Shown here in pieces: positions 23,023 through 35,526 of a stretch of 64,000 bases of DNA. The stretch's first letter is position 1. Every line of letters starts with the position of its first letter. Source of the DNA: Mrakia gelida (Eukaryota; Basidiomycota; Tremellomycetes; Cystofilobasidiales; Mrakiaceae). The notes under the pieces were generated by a model. That model had not been told where the DNA came from, ran no database searches, and saw only the letters and a list, made by a program, of their open reading frames with translations. A program made the translations under genes and the position numbers. The stretch covers positions 1,798,001 to 1,862,000 of the forward strand of contig BRON01000002.1 in the NCBI GenBank assembly GCA_024345305.1. Direction: 5' to 3'.

Positions 23023-23698
23023 GTTGAGTGAGGGGAAGAGGGAGTCTAGAGAAGCGGTCCAAGGAGGGGAGAGGGAAGCGGGTGAGCTGGAGGGAAGGAA
23101 GGAGGTGAGCTGGCTCGAGGAACTCGACGTTGAAGGACTCACGTAGGGACTGTTCGTCGAGAGAGCGAGTGTCAAAGCAAGCGCATACAAGATGTCAGCG
23201 CGAGGCTTACGACGCCTGAGAAAGCTCTGCTGCTAGAGCAACGAAGCCAGCTCGACGGAGGTCGTTCCATTCCCCTCCTTCACCCCCTTCATCGCGTCCC
23301 TGTTCCGAGAACAACGCTGGCGGATTCCAAAGATCGAGCAACACTCACGAGGGTGGAAAGGGAAGGTGGCTAGGTCTGAGAGTCCTGGTAGAGCTTGAGT
23401 AGCTGTGTGAAAGCGGGAAAGAGAAGGAGGGAAGAGTAAAGAGGAGGGTCGTGGTTGATGTTTCGGAAGAGGAGCTAGCTCAAAGAGAGGTGAGGGGAAG
23501 GGGTATCGATCTCTCTTCCGGTCTTTTTCATTAGGAAAGCGAACGCAGGTCTTGGATTGCTCCTACAGGATCAACGAGTCGAGAAGTAAGAGCAAAACCG
23601 AAATATGCATATAAAAATGGAGCCGAAAGAGATGAGGAAGAGAACACGAGCGCGACCTGAACGAAACGAACGAAAACGAAACGAAGCGGGCAGGAAAT
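23023..23698. other. Intergenic: YPT31 leader and RRP12 3' region
   Basis: 676 bp between two minus-strand genes. The part next to YPT31 contains a probable leader intron (23046-23142, GTGAGT donor, CTAG acceptor). The remainder shows no convincing exon or RNA gene. Confidence 0.5.
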
Positions 23699-26600
23699 CT
23701 AAGCAGCCGAGCCACGCTTCTTGCCTGCAAGCGAAAAAGTAGAGAGAGGTGAAGAGGTCAGTGAGGATTTCGGGAGCAGCGCGCGAAGGCTGACAGAAGG
23801 AAAGGAGGCCGGGAGGAGAGCGAGAGGGACGCGAGAAGAGAAGAGATCGAAACGAACCAGTGATGTTGACAGAAGAAGACTTTCCTCCCTTCTTGCCAGA
23901 GTGACCAAGAGGAAGGTAGGCGAAGGGATCGGGTCCTCCAGCTCGCTTGACGTCTCCACCAGCGTTCTGTGAGGGAAAAAGAGATGAAGGAGATTAAGAG
24001 GTCAGTCTCGTCGCGCGCAGAGATCTCGTTATCACGACCTCTTCGGTTCCCCCAACAGCTTTCTAGGTAGCTGTAGGGTGGCGCTACCGCGAGGTAGAAG
24101 ACGGAGAGGGTAGGATGGAATCAGAACGAACCTTGGCCTTGAACTCTCCTCCAACCTTGACCTTGACGTGCTTGTCTCGCTTAGGCTTCTTGTTTCGACC
24201 CTCTCCGTTCGTAGCGTCGGCCATCTACGTAAACCAAACCAAACTCAAGTGGGTCAGCTCAACCGTTCCGTCGACCCAAGAGGAACGTCGCTCGAACTCG
24301 ACCTCGAGCTCGAAAGCGCCCAAGACTCACCGTCACGTCACCCTCCGCCTCTCTCTCTCGTCCCCTCTTCGTATCCTTGTTGAACACGACCCTTCCTCCG
24401 GCTCCCCTCCTCATACCCTCCGTACTCGTAAGCTGATCCTGGTAGGCTCGTCCCGCCAGATCCTCCTCCATCGGCTCCCCACCAGCGGCTCCTGCCTCGT
24501 CGTCCGAGTCGTCGTTGATGAGCATTCGTCCGGTGTCGGCGTCGGTCTTGAACTTGGAGGCTTCCTGACCGGGCTGACGACGACGGGAGGCGGCGTTGGG
24601 GTCGAGCTCTGCGAGGGAGGAGGAAGGGAAAGGAAGTCAGTTCGAGTTTCGAGTTCGCGACGAGAAAAGACGAGAAACAGAGGAGGTTGGTTCGTTTGTT
24701 AAATGAAAGAGACTCACTTCCAACTCGACCAGCAAGGGTTCGATCGAGGAGATCCATAGGCTCGTCTCCGTCCTCTCGAATGAAGGTAGCAGGACGAGCG
24801 TCCTTTCCCTTCCCCTTGGGTCCTTTGTGGTCTCCTCGCTGAGCACCCATGTCGTCGTCCGAATCGTCGATCTCGGACTCGGACCCATAGAGAGCGTCCT
24901 CGAAGGCGTTTCCAGTCGAGGTTCGAGGCTTGGAGGGTCCCTGATCGAAGGCAAACAGAAGTAAAAGAAAAGAAGGTCAGCGGTGAGACCCGCGAAACGC
25001 GAGGAGCGGCGGGTCGTCGAGAAGAGACGAGGAAAAGGGGAGGATCGTGCTACTCACATCATCATCCTCGTCCTCCATAGCTCCACCAGCTCCTCCATCC
25101 TGATCCTTAGCAGCCTTCTTTCTCTTACTCCTCTCCTTCCTCTTCCTGATGTTCTCGAGGAACTTCACACCGTCTCCCTCGACTCCCTCCGCCTGCTTCA
25201 CCACATCCGCGTACCCAAACTTCCTAATCAACCTCTCGAAGATGTGTCTCACTTTCCCCTTGAAGTGGTTCTTGTGGTCGTGGGACCATCCGAGGAGGGC
25301 AGGGACGAGAGCGTTGAGGTGAGGGTGGACGTCCGAGGAAGGGAGGGTGACGACGATGACCTTGACGAATCCGAGCGAGGACTTGACGATCTCTCGGTTG
25401 TTGGAGGAGACGAAGACGACGAGGGTGGAGATGAGGTCGTTGATCATCGAGGAGGGGATGGCGTCTGAATGAAATGAAAGGAAGGAGAAGGGTCAGCAAA
25501 GGCGAGGCTCGAGTAGACGCGTTTCGAGGGCAAAGCGAGAAGACTCACCCTTGAACTCGAAGAGCAGCCTCGAGATGGCGGTGATCGTGGCAGAGATCAT
25601 GTGAGGAGAGGTTCCAGCGAGACCAGCAGCGACCATGGTGATGTACTCGGGAATGGTAGCAGCGGCTGCGAAAGAAACGACCGAACAACGAAACGAAGTC
25701 AGTTTCTTGGACTGAGGAAGATCCCAGCTTGTCGACACAAAAGGGCACGATTGGACTCACCATCGGCACTCTGATCCTCCTCCATACCATCGACCAAGCT
25801 CCTCTTGATAACACCTCCCTGAGCCATCTTGTTTCCCATGAGGACGACGAGATCGAAGGCGGCGTCTCGAGTCTTCTCGTTGACCTCCTTGGTAGCAAGG
25901 ACGGCTTCGGGGAGAAGAGCGGGGATGAGATGAAGTTTGTTGGAGGGGAAGGTGGGGATGAGGACGGCGAGGAGCATGACTCGGTCCTAAAGAAACGAAA
26001 GCGCGAAGACGAAGGTAAGAAAGGAAAGAGTTAGTTCGATCTTTGACGCGACTCTTCACCTCCCCCTCTTCGACCCTCGAGAACCTTCACGAAACGCAAA
26101 CAACTTGAAACGGAGACTCACTCGTCGAGCAGCAGCAGCCACAACCTCTCCACCATCAGCCAACCTCGCCACGAACTCCTCCAATCCCTTCCCTCCAACG
26201 AGCACCTTCCCACCCTCGATCAACCTCGCCAACACCCTGTAGCTCTTCTTCTGCACGGCAGGATCATCACTCCCGATCAACCTCTCCCCCGCAGCATGTC
26301 CAAACAGCGCCTTCGCGCTCTCCTTGGGCAAGAACGGCACCAAGATGATCAACAGATCCATCATCGTATGACTCGTCGGGCTCGCCGCTCCCGGTCCTCC
26401 ACTCTTCTTGTCGAACGGAATCATGAGCGCCTGTCCGAGGTGTCCGACGACCTTGGTGTAGGTAGCGTTGATGTCGGCTTCGGACGTGACGGACATGTAC
26501 GAGGTGATGACCTCTCCGACCATTCCTCGTTGTTCTCGCGAGACCTGGGAGAAGACGTTGAAGAGCACGGCGAGCAGGTTCTTTGCCATACCGGTGAGGA

Positions 26601-28918
26601 AGAGGAGGTTGGCTGCACCTTGGGCTTGGTCGATTCCGAAGGAGGAGAGGAGGGAGTCGGAGGGGGCTGAGGAGAGGGAGAGGGAGCGGGAGGTTTCGAC
26701 GAGGGTTTGGAGGGAGCGGAGGAGGGTGGGTCGGAGGGAGGGTTGGGTGTAGAGGACTTGGGTGATGAGGGCGGCGAACTCGTTGGTGAAGGCCTGAAAA
26801 CAAGGATCAGACGAAGAGAGGGAAAGGTGGTCAGCTTTGAGGTCGAGGAAGGGAGAGGGAGAAGGGTCGACGCGACGAACCTTGGTAAGATCGATGGGAA
26901 CGTCGCAGAATCCCTTGAGACAAGCCCAAACCTGCTCGACGAGAGCCTCGTAGACCTTAGCCTCGATGGGTCGGATGTTCTCGACGGCGGTCTTGGCGTT
27001 GAAAAGCCGCTCGGAGAGAGGAACGAGGACGGTAGTGAAGTAGGAGAGGGAGGTGTTGGTGGTTCGCGTTCGAAGGATGGGGAGGAGGAAGGCTCGTCCG
27101 GGTTGGGATTGATCACTACGAGAGGAACACGCCGAAGAAAGGAGCAGAAGTCAGCAAAGTAGGTTCTGGGCGGAAGAGGAAGGATGTTGAGGTGCTCACC
27201 GATCCGACTCGACGTTCAAGGGCAAAGCCTCAAGAACTCCCTCAGGTCCAACGACCTCGACAGCCATTCCCAAAACCTCATCGGCCTTCTCCTTCAACTC
27301 GAACCCTCTCTGGATCCTCAGCCCTCCAACATCCTTGACCAACTCCATCATCAAACTCTGAGCGACGGTCTTCTTCCTGGGATCGAACGACGAGCTGGGT
27401 CCTCCTCGAGCGGGTCTGAACCTGAGTCGCGAGAGCAGAGCCGAGACGATAGCGAGGGTGGAAGGGAGGTAGGCGAGCGCTCGAAGAGCGTGAAGGGAGG
27501 TCCTGAGGTTTCCGATGATCTGGGAGAGGATAGGAAGGTTGGCCGACGCGCCTTGCTGCTGAGGATGGATCTGCTTCTTCCCTCCCTTGGCCTTGGTGTA
27601 CGCGTTCCCCTCCTCCTCGACCTGAGGTCCGAGCTTCTCCTTCGCCTCCACCGCCTCGATCATCATCTCCTCGGTCACACAGTACCTCGCCAGACCACCT
27701 AAACACTTCTCCGCCGCCTTTCCAACTCCACGCTCCTTTCCTCCCTCGCCGGAGAGGTAACCCCAAACGAGCATCCAGACTCGACCGAACTCGGCCGCAC
27801 AGGCTTGAGGTTCGTCTCGAGCCCAGGAGATCATTCCGTTCTCGACGACTTCGAGCCAGGCTGGGAGGACGGATTGGTCGGTGGGAGGGGTAGCGAGGAT
27901 TTCGAGGAGGAGGAGAGGGATCTTGTGAGGTTCGAGGGAGGTTTGGGAGGTGGACTGGGAGAGGAGGTGAGAGAGGAGGGAGAGGGTTGAGGATTGGAGA
28001 TGAGGGTGGGAGGGGAGAGGAAGGAGGACTGAGAGGAGGGGAGTGATTTGCTGATGAAAGGGGAGGGAGGGAGGAAGGAACGAAAGGTCAGCTCGAGCCG
28101 TCGCGGAACTTCAAAAATCTCGACGAGCTCGCTAGGATAAGATAACTCACATCACTAGGCCAGCTGGCAGCGACCATTCTGACGAATCCTACAGCCCAGA
28201 TCCTCCTCTGCTCTCCATCGTCGCTCTTGACCTTCTCTCCGAGGACCTTGACCAACCACTTCGCGACTCGTTCAGCGTAAGGGTGCCTCGTCGCAGGAGG
28301 GTGAGGAGCGGCGAGAACGTCCCTGACGGCCTCTTGAGCGACCTTCCTGACTCGGGGACGAGCATCGAGCGAGAGACCGAGGAGAGTGGAGAGGGTAGAG
28401 GTGTAAGGTGTGGTGGTGAGGGCGAGGGTAGGGGATGTGAGGAGGATTTGTTGGAGGAGGTGGATGAGGGATCGAAGGGAGGGAGCTGAAGTTGCGCAAG
28501 GACCGAAGAGAGCGAGCAACGAGGTCGTAGTCTCGGACGAGGACGAAGAAACAGCTCCTACCGAGTTGGCGAACAGAGGTCCAAGGAGTCCGATTTCTGA
28601 TTGAGAGTGGTAGACGGCTGGAGGGACGTAGTCGATGATGGTTCCCAGGAGGTAGAGAACGGCTGGTACCAGGTCTCCCTCGCCGACTTGAAGCTCCTTG
28701 TCACCCGTAGAGAGTTCCTTCTGGACAGCTTGCTGCAAGGTTTGAACGAGTGCTGCGTAGTAGGCCGTAGGAGTGATGGGTTCAGGTAGGGAGGATTCCA
28801 AAGCCTTGAGGAGGAGGGCGGGCTTCTTTTGGTGAACGAGCTTCGAAGTCGTGTGAGGACGAAGCTTGGAGAGGCAGTCCTCGAGGGTGAGGACAGGAGG
28901 GGGAGGGAGAGACGCCAT
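23699..28918 (-). CDS. RRP12: Ribosome biogenesis factor RRP12
   Basis: Large HEAT-repeat protein needed for maturation and nuclear export of pre-ribosomal subunits; it acts in the nucleolus and nucleus. The protein starts MASLPPPPVLTLEDCLSKLR. It is built almost entirely of helical repeats, for example PRVRKVAQEAVRDVLA and AKNLLAVLFNVFSQV. The conserved second half includes EVNEKTRDAAFDLVVLMGNK and FVKVIVVTLPSSDVHPHLN, and ends in a Lys/Arg-rich tail with FLENIRKRKERSKRKKA. The extreme C-terminus GGEFKAKNAGGDVKRAGG and PFAYLPLG is the typical Rrp12 ending and is assembled from two small exons after a long acidic linker. At least eight introns interrupt the gene. One of the last, 23967-24132, is longer than usual and contains a hairpin. 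Confidence 0.93.
24051..24097 (-). other. Hairpin pair inside a long RRP12 intron
   Basis: Within the intron at about 23967-24132, positions 24051-24060 and 24069-24078 form inverted repeats able to pair over 10 bp with one mismatch around an 8-nt loop. A second short stem (24084-24088 with 24093-24097, 4-nt loop) lies right beside it. This could be an intron-hosted small RNA or only a folding feature; no C/D or H/ACA boxes can be assigned with confidence. Confidence 0.3.
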
Positions 28919-29271
28919 CTTGGGGAAGAAGGGGTCTAGAGGAGGGGGAGGGGAGGGTGAGCGTTGGTAGGGAGGAGGGAGGGAGGAAGGAAGAACGAGC
29001 TCAAATTTCTGGATTCTCGGGGACTCCAAAGGAACTCAACCTCACCCACCTCGACGAGCTCTTTTTCTTCTTTTCATCGATATAGAGGGAGATCGATATC
29101 TGAGCTTCCAGATCTCGAAATAGTATGAACCGAGAATTTTGCAGAGCCGACGTGACTCGACTTCGCCCTCACTCGCCCCCTTCGCTTCCCCGTGTCGAGT
29201 CCTCGAGCTTCGTTCCCAACTCTCACTCCCTTCCCTCTCCCTCCTTCCAGAGAGAAGAGCAATCCCTCGCC
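28919..29271. promoter_or_regulatory. Divergent promoter, RRP12 / RING ligase
   Basis: 353 bp between two divergent start codons; should contain both promoters. The right end is a pyrimidine-rich leader. An ATG at 29125 is in frame with the ligase, but the start at 29272 opens directly into a signal peptide and was preferred. Confidence 0.5.
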
Positions 29272-31603
29272 ATGCTCCTCTCTTCCACTCCTTCCTCTCT
29301 CCTTCTCCTTCTCATCTCGGCGACGACCCTCTCCCTCGCCTCTCCCTCTCCGCCTCGAAGTCTACTCTCGTCGGGAGGAAAGCCGGCGAGCTTGAAGGTG
29401 GACCCTTCCGCCAACGGAGGCGAGCTCGTCCTTCTTCCTGAGGGAGCCGAGCAGGGAGGAGGACTAGGACTCGAGTTTGGACAGTCTGCAGGCTGGGTAG
29501 GATGGCTTTCAGGATGGGGATGGGGAGAAGGAGAGCTAACAGTCTTGGTAAGTTCCCGTTCCCACCTTCGTCTTCCTCCCTTCCTCCGCCTTCTTCTCGT
29601 CCACTATGTCCGTGCTCATCTCTCTTTCCACTGCCCTTCTTGTTACGTGCAGCACCCCAACTCCTCCGATTCTGAGGTGACCTTCCCCTCGCGAGCTGCC
29701 TCTTTCACTCCTCGGATCTCCTCCTTCGACCTCATGAACGACCCCGACTCCTCCTCGGACGACTCCTCCAACTCATCAGCCTCCAACCCCTTCATCGGTC
29801 TCCTCCTCCCTATACACCACTTCCCAGACCCCAATCACCTCAGCAAAAATATATCAGGATGTCCTCCGATCAAACCTCGTCCGTCCAAGGAGTCCCAACC
29901 TCAAGTGGAGCTCGCGGGAGAGGCAGACGAGGAGCTGTTCTGGTTCGGAGAGGTCGTTCGAGGCAGTACATGGGAAGCAGGACATCACGAGAATAGCTCA
30001 ACGCTTCCTCTGATTGCTCTGGTGGTGAGGGGAGACTGTCACTTCAGCGAGAAGGTGCGATGGGCCCAGAAGAAGGGAGCGAAGGCGGTCGTGGTAGGGG
30101 ACTCAGCGGAGAAAGGAGAGACGGACGATGTTGGGAGGACGAGGCATTCGTTGATCAACATGGCTGGCCTTGGAGGTAAGTCTCTCTGCTCTGCTCGTCC
30201 ATCAGACCCCTCGATCCTCTCTGTTGCTGGGCGAAGCTCTGAACTGACCCACCTCTTCCTCCTCCTCCCCCGTCGAACGAACGCAGACGACACCTCGGAC
30301 CTCCTCATCCCCGCCGTCTTCGTCTCTCGATCCACCTTCCTCTTCCTCCGAGACGAGCTTCTCCTATCGACCTTGCCTTCTCCTGGAGGACTCGAAATCC
30401 GGCTCTACGAGGATCTGGGATGGGAATGGCCTCTCCTCGATCTCCTCCTCCTGCTTCTCCTCCTCCCTTCCCTCCTCACCCTCGCTACTCTCACACTGCA
30501 TCATTTCAGACTCGTTCAGTGAGTTCTCCTTCTCAACCTTTGTCTTCTGCTCGCCTTCTCTTGATTCGTGACCGTTCTGACCTCTTCTCCTGCCTCTCTT
30601 CGTTCTCAAACCGAAATAGCAAACGACACCTCGACCGCGCTCCTTCCTCCGTCGTCGACGCTCTTCAAACCAGGATCTGGACCACCGAGGGATGGGAGAA
30701 GGAGGAGTCCTCGTCCGAAGAGGAGGAGGAGAGCCCTCGAGTGGGTGGAGCCACCGAAACCTCGCCGTTGCTGCCTTCGACGACGGATCGAGGACGAAAA
30801 GACGCGTCGGAACCTCACCACTATCCATCCGCGTCGACGATCGAGGACGAGGAAGCAGGCATCGCCTCTGGATCGAGACCTCGGATATCTCCGCTGGTCG
30901 GAGGAGCTGGCGTGGACGGAGAGTCGACTTTGGCGTCGAGAGACGAGCTGGACGCGTCGGGAAGCAGCAGCAACGTCAGGAAGACTAAGAAGAAGAAGGC
31001 TCAGAGGCCGAGGGAGTACTATTCGATTGAGGAGGTGAGTCTAATACCTTTCTTTCCTACTTTCTGCCTTTCGTTTGCTCTTCCTCTCGTCGTCGAGCTT
31101 CGAGACGAGAGGGAAGACGCGTCGACCTACCTTTTGCTGACTCCCGCTCCCTTCGTTTCTCTTCGTGCAGTGCTCCATCTGTCTCGAGGATTTCCAGCAA
31201 GGCGAAGTGGTTCGGATTCTCCCCTGCGGACATGTCTTCCACAAGGACGAGATCGATGGCTGGTTGAAGGGATGGAAGAAACTCGTGCGTCCTTCGAACT
31301 CTCCCTCCCTCTCCTTCGTCGCGCTCGTTCACCTCTCTGACCTGTTCCCATGTCTTACTTCCCACGCGACTTCACTCTCCACAGTGCCCTTCCTGTAAAG
31401 CCGACATCACCATCCCTCCTCCCCATCGTCCCCACCCTGTCAAGCCCCGTCGAGCGATCAACTCGGCTCCTCCTGCACCAACCCTCACGCCGAACGAACG
31501 CACGCCTCTTCTCGCTCCCTCCTCTTCGCCAACAACACCAGTAGCAGCAACCTTGTTGGAGGCGGATGCGGACGTGGAAGCGACGGCTCCTGGGGCGGTG
31601 TAG
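29272..31603 (+). CDS. Membrane PA-domain RING-type E3 ubiquitin ligase
   Basis: Type I membrane protein predicted to ubiquitinate substrates in the endomembrane system. The start MLLSSTPSSLLLLLISA opens a signal peptide. A luminal protease-associated (PA) domain follows, with LIALVVRGDCHFSEKVRWAQ and GAKAVVVGD as its core. One membrane segment is made by a leucine run after LGWEWP. The cytosolic part is acidic and Ser-rich, then carries a RING: CSICLEDFQQGEVVRILPCGH, followed by VFHKDEIDGWL and CPSCKADI. The PA-TM-RING order matches RNF13/RNF167-type and fungal Tul1-like ligases. The sixth zinc-ligand position (usually HxxC) reads HKDE, so one cysteine is replaced by glutamate. Five introns are used; the last splits the RING just before CPSC. 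Confidence 0.85.
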
Positions 31604-32224
31604 CGACCGAGAACCGAGCGAGTTTCGAGGGACGAGGGAGGGAGGAGAACGACGTGCATTGATACTCTAGTCGGGAGGATGGGGGGCAGGATAAGGGACT
31701 CGCTTAGCTTGGTTCAGTTCGTTTTCACTTCGTTCTTTGTCAGCATAACCCACCCACCCTACCCTACACTGCCTCGTTCTGTTTCTCGCTCGCTCGCGTT
31801 CGTTTTGTTTTCGGTTTTTCTTTCTTGCACCCTCACACCCACCCATCACAACCCACATTTACCTTAACGACTGAATGACCCTTTCTTGATCTATCTCTCT
31901 GCAGGATACCAACTACGTTCTTGATCTTTTTCTCCGAAGCGAGGGTGCGAGCAGAAAGGAAGAGCAACGACGCGTCGCCTCGTCTGGTTCTTTTCGAGGA
32001 GGAGCTGTTTGTCGAGCGAGCGTGCATTTCAAAGGAGCGGAACGAAAGAGGGAACGTCTAAAGATAAAGCGGGTGTACGATGGTTGGATGGTCGTGAGGC
32101 GAGCGAGGCGAAAAAGCGAGCGAGTGGAGAAGGAACGAAACAAGTCTAAGAAAGATGAGGAGGAGGCGAGTCGATACAGTCGAAACACGAACGGCAAGAC
32201 AAAGAGAAGAAGAGCGAAACTAGG
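31604..32224. other. Convergent 3' region, RING ligase / beta-helix protein
   Basis: 621 bp between two facing stops. Pyrimidine-rich on the left and purine-rich on the right, consistent with two 3'UTRs. No coding frame with local bias and no RNA gene was seen. Confidence 0.5.
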
Positions 32225-34994
32225 TCAAGCGTACCCGATCCACATCGCTCCCAGCAAACCTGCTCCCAAGGCAAACCAACTGAGGCCGCCGACGCGACGG
32301 GTCGAGGACGAGGGAGAGGGTTCGCCGAAAAGGTTGGGAGGAGAGGGGTAGTTGATCGTTGAGGGAGGGACTCCGTAGGCCCATCTGAAAGTAGGAGAGA
32401 TTGGATAGGGAGATTAAGTAACGAAGGCGGGGGGGGGCTTCGGGACGAAATCAAGAAGAAAGAACAACGACTCACTCGGACGAGTTGGAGCAGGGAGGGT
32501 CGATGCAGATGTTGGCGTTGACTGGACCGAAGAAAAGTATCGAGGGAGAGAGTCAGATGAGAGGTATCGGTAGACAAAGGAAGAAGAGGAGGGCAAGGAG
32601 GAACGGCTCGGTTTCGAATGGACGGACGACTCACCTTCGCCATCCTCGAACCCAGGTTGCAGGACGACGTCCGTAGTCGTGTTGGGCTGGATGAGGAACG
32701 CGGTTGGGAGGGAGATGTTTCGATTGTCGTCCCAGCTTGGGGCACTGCCAGATGGGAGAGCGAGGAAGGAGGAGAGAAAGTAAGTGGGACGAAGCGTCGA
32801 CGCGTCGGGATTGAGGGGAGGGAGGAGCTCACCAGGTCGGTCCTATGGAGCCGATAAAGGAGGTGTTCCCACTGAGGGACTGGTTGAGTGTGAGGAGATG
32901 GGGAGGATCGATTTCAGTCTCTGGATAGTCGAGCAGGTCGAGCGACGGTATATTCGAACGCGTCTCGATCTACTCACGTTGCCAGTAATGGTGAAGTTGT
33001 TGACGTTCGCGACTACTATGGCGTAGCCAAAGGATCCTTCGAAAGTGTTGTTGCGAACCTGAGGAAAGGCGAGAAATGAGGAGCGTGAGGTGTAGCCCAA
33101 AGACGAACGGTGGTGGACGAAAACAAAACAACGCACCGTCGCTCCTTGATTCCGGAACAGCCGATAAGATGGAGGACCTCCCCAGGTTCGAGGCCCAATC
33201 GCGATGCCGACTCTGAAGAGAACGAAGGGAGAGCTCAGGTGAGCTTGACGAGAGATGAATCGCGCGCGAAAGGGGGAAAGAGAACGGGAAAGAAACGCGT
33301 CGTCGAGCCAAACTGACTTGATCAGCGCTCGATGAAAGTTGGGACCTGCTATCTCGGTGCCGATCGAGTCCGCAAAGCCTCCAAAGAGTCGGTTGTTCTC
33401 GACGATCGTGCTTCGACGAGGACGAGGCGTGAGGAGAGGATGAAGGTCAGCTTGATTGAAAAACATCGAAGCCAACGAGTGCACGTTTGGGCTCACCCGT
33501 TGTATTCGCCTATGAAGTCGAACAGGAGGAGTTCGATTCAGATAAGCGTGGACGTTTCGACGAGGAGCTGCTCGCCAAACGACAAGGCGGCGAGCGGGAG
33601 AGAGGAGGGGGAGGGGAAGCGACGCACCGCTCGTTGGTCCGTAATCAACCAGGTTTCTGCGGAACGGGCGATGTCAGCGAGAATCTCGAGAAGGTGCGTG
33701 GGGCGATGGATAGCTCACATTCCTCCGAAAAAAGTCTCGTTCCGAACCGAGATGGTCTGAAAGAAGAAAAACTTCGTCAGACGACAGACGACGAGCCACG
33801 GGCAGATTGAGCTTGAACGTACGTTGTTGCGAATCACTGAGCCCTGAGCACCGAAGATCACAATACCGCCATCTGTAGGGTCGACGATCGTGTTGTTCTC
33901 GACGAGGGAGTTCTTGCACGAGAGACTGATCTGCGAGTGAAAACGAAACACGTCGAAGGGTCAATCGCTAGTCGGGTGACGTGCCTTCGCTCGCAACGAC
34001 GAAGAAACTCACTCCATCAGCCCAGGATCCGCCAGGAGAGTCATGTCCGCATGGTCCAATGTCGCTGTCAAAGAGAAGAAGACATAAGAGGCGAGGTCAG
34101 AAAGACGCGACGCGACTCTCGTCGAGCAGACAGACTCGCTTGTTCGTAACAACGGCTGAGTAGCAATCCAAGTTGCCTTCGAAGATGTGCATACAGCTCC
34201 ATCCTCTTGGGGAGAAGGACCGAACATGATCGATGAGCTGAAGGGAGGCGATCGAGACAGGCAGCGAGAGAAGTCAGCCTGAACTCGCCTCTTCGTCCCT
34301 CTCCTCCATCCCTCTTCCACTCGACCCAGACTCACCAGTCTGATTCTAGGGCACCCTCCTCGACTCACTGGTCCCGTTCCTGATCCTCCTAGCTCCATCA
34401 GTCCTCCCGTAGTAGATCCTGTAGCGTTGATCCTGTTTCCGTTGATCTTTTTGGTGAGAAGTTTAGCTCTGAAAGAGACGGAGAAGATCAAAACACTCGA
34501 CTGACCTGCACATTCCTGATCCTGCTTCCAGCCATCCCGATTCCAGCGATAGCAGTGGCCATGCCGTTCAGTGGATCTGTCGACCCGTCAACGACGAGCA
34601 TGGCCCTTGACTCGTTCGTTGGGTATCCGAGGGTGGAGATTTCTTGATTTATGGCGCCGAAGACGAGAGTTCGGTCCAGGAAGTACGTCGACGAAGGGCA
34701 GAGAGTCAAGACGAAGCCTGGCCCTCTGGTGAGAAGCAGCTGGTTGAAGTCGGAAGCTGTGGTGGAGTTGGAGGGGAGGCAGGGAGGAAGAGGGTCCGAA
34801 ACGACGAAGGACGAGGTGAGAGGGTCGTAGGGAAGTAGGGGAGAGCCATTCTTGGCCAAGGTCGAGAGAGCGAATCGATGATTCTGTGGTCTAATCGAGC
34901 TCGCCGAGGAAGGAAGCGGTTGGAAGAGGGAGAGGAGGAGGAGGAAGACGAGGAGGGTGAACGTCGAGCTCGACTTTTGACGCGCGTTGACCAT
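32225..34994 (-). CDS. Secreted or surface parallel beta-helix (pectin-lyase-fold) protein
   Basis: Predicted extracellular or wall protein. It starts MVNARQKSSS followed by a strong hydrophobic signal sequence ending near PLPSSASS. The body shows repeating short strands with Asn ladders and right-handed beta-helix character: NGMATAIAGIGMAGSRIRN, NSLVENNTIVDPTDGGIV, FGAQGSVIRNN, TISVRNETFFGG and TFEGSFGYAIVVANVNNFTITGN. These fit the pectin-lyase superfamily (NosD/beta-helix type). No polysaccharide-lyase catalytic set could be assigned, so enzyme activity is not claimed. The C-terminus has a hydrophobic segment, LSWFALGAGLLGAMWIGYA, directly before the stop and with no basic tail. This may be a GPI signal or a tail anchor. 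About ten introns split the gene, many falling between beta-helix turns. Confidence 0.75.
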
Positions 34995-35526
34995 CGTTGG
35001 AACTTGGAAGTAGGTGGGATGATGGTTTGTGGGAGAGAAGGGGAATGCGATGCAAGGGAAGAAAAGAGAGAGAAGGCCAAGGAAGGCTGAGCTCGGTTGA
35101 TGTCGTTGGGGGTGAGGGGGAGAGAAGGTCGAACGAAAGCGAGGGCTGTCAGGAAGTCGGGCGGAGTTCAGCTGCAAGCTCCGAGGCGAGCCTTCCTTCG
35201 CTCTTCACTCATAAGGAAACCTCCTCGGATCAAGGATCGAAGAGAGGGACGAGCTGCTGAGGAGGAGAGAAGAGGTAGAGCGAAAATGATGAGAGATTTG
35301 GGTGAAGGGAGTCGGGCACGATATTGAGCTAAATCAGCGCGTCGCGTCGGAGCGATGTTGCGTGGGAAAGTTGTGACTGACCTCTCTGCTGCGAGACTCC
35401 GCGGTTCTGTAAACAAGCAGCTCAGACGGCCTGGCGAATAGAAAGGGAATCCCCAGCCGAGGACTGGAAGAGACGAAAGAAGCCCAGGACGTAAAGTCAT
35501 CAGATCCAAGCGAGACGAAAGACAAG
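34995..35526. other. Intergenic: beta-helix gene promoter and DLD1 3' region
   Basis: 532 bp between two minus-strand genes. No coding frame with the local codon bias, no RNA gene and no repeat is recognised. Confidence 0.5.

Noticed and set aside
33528..33545. tRNA B-box-like GTTCGATTC
   Set aside because: No A box or cloverleaf can be drawn around it and it lies inside the beta-helix gene.
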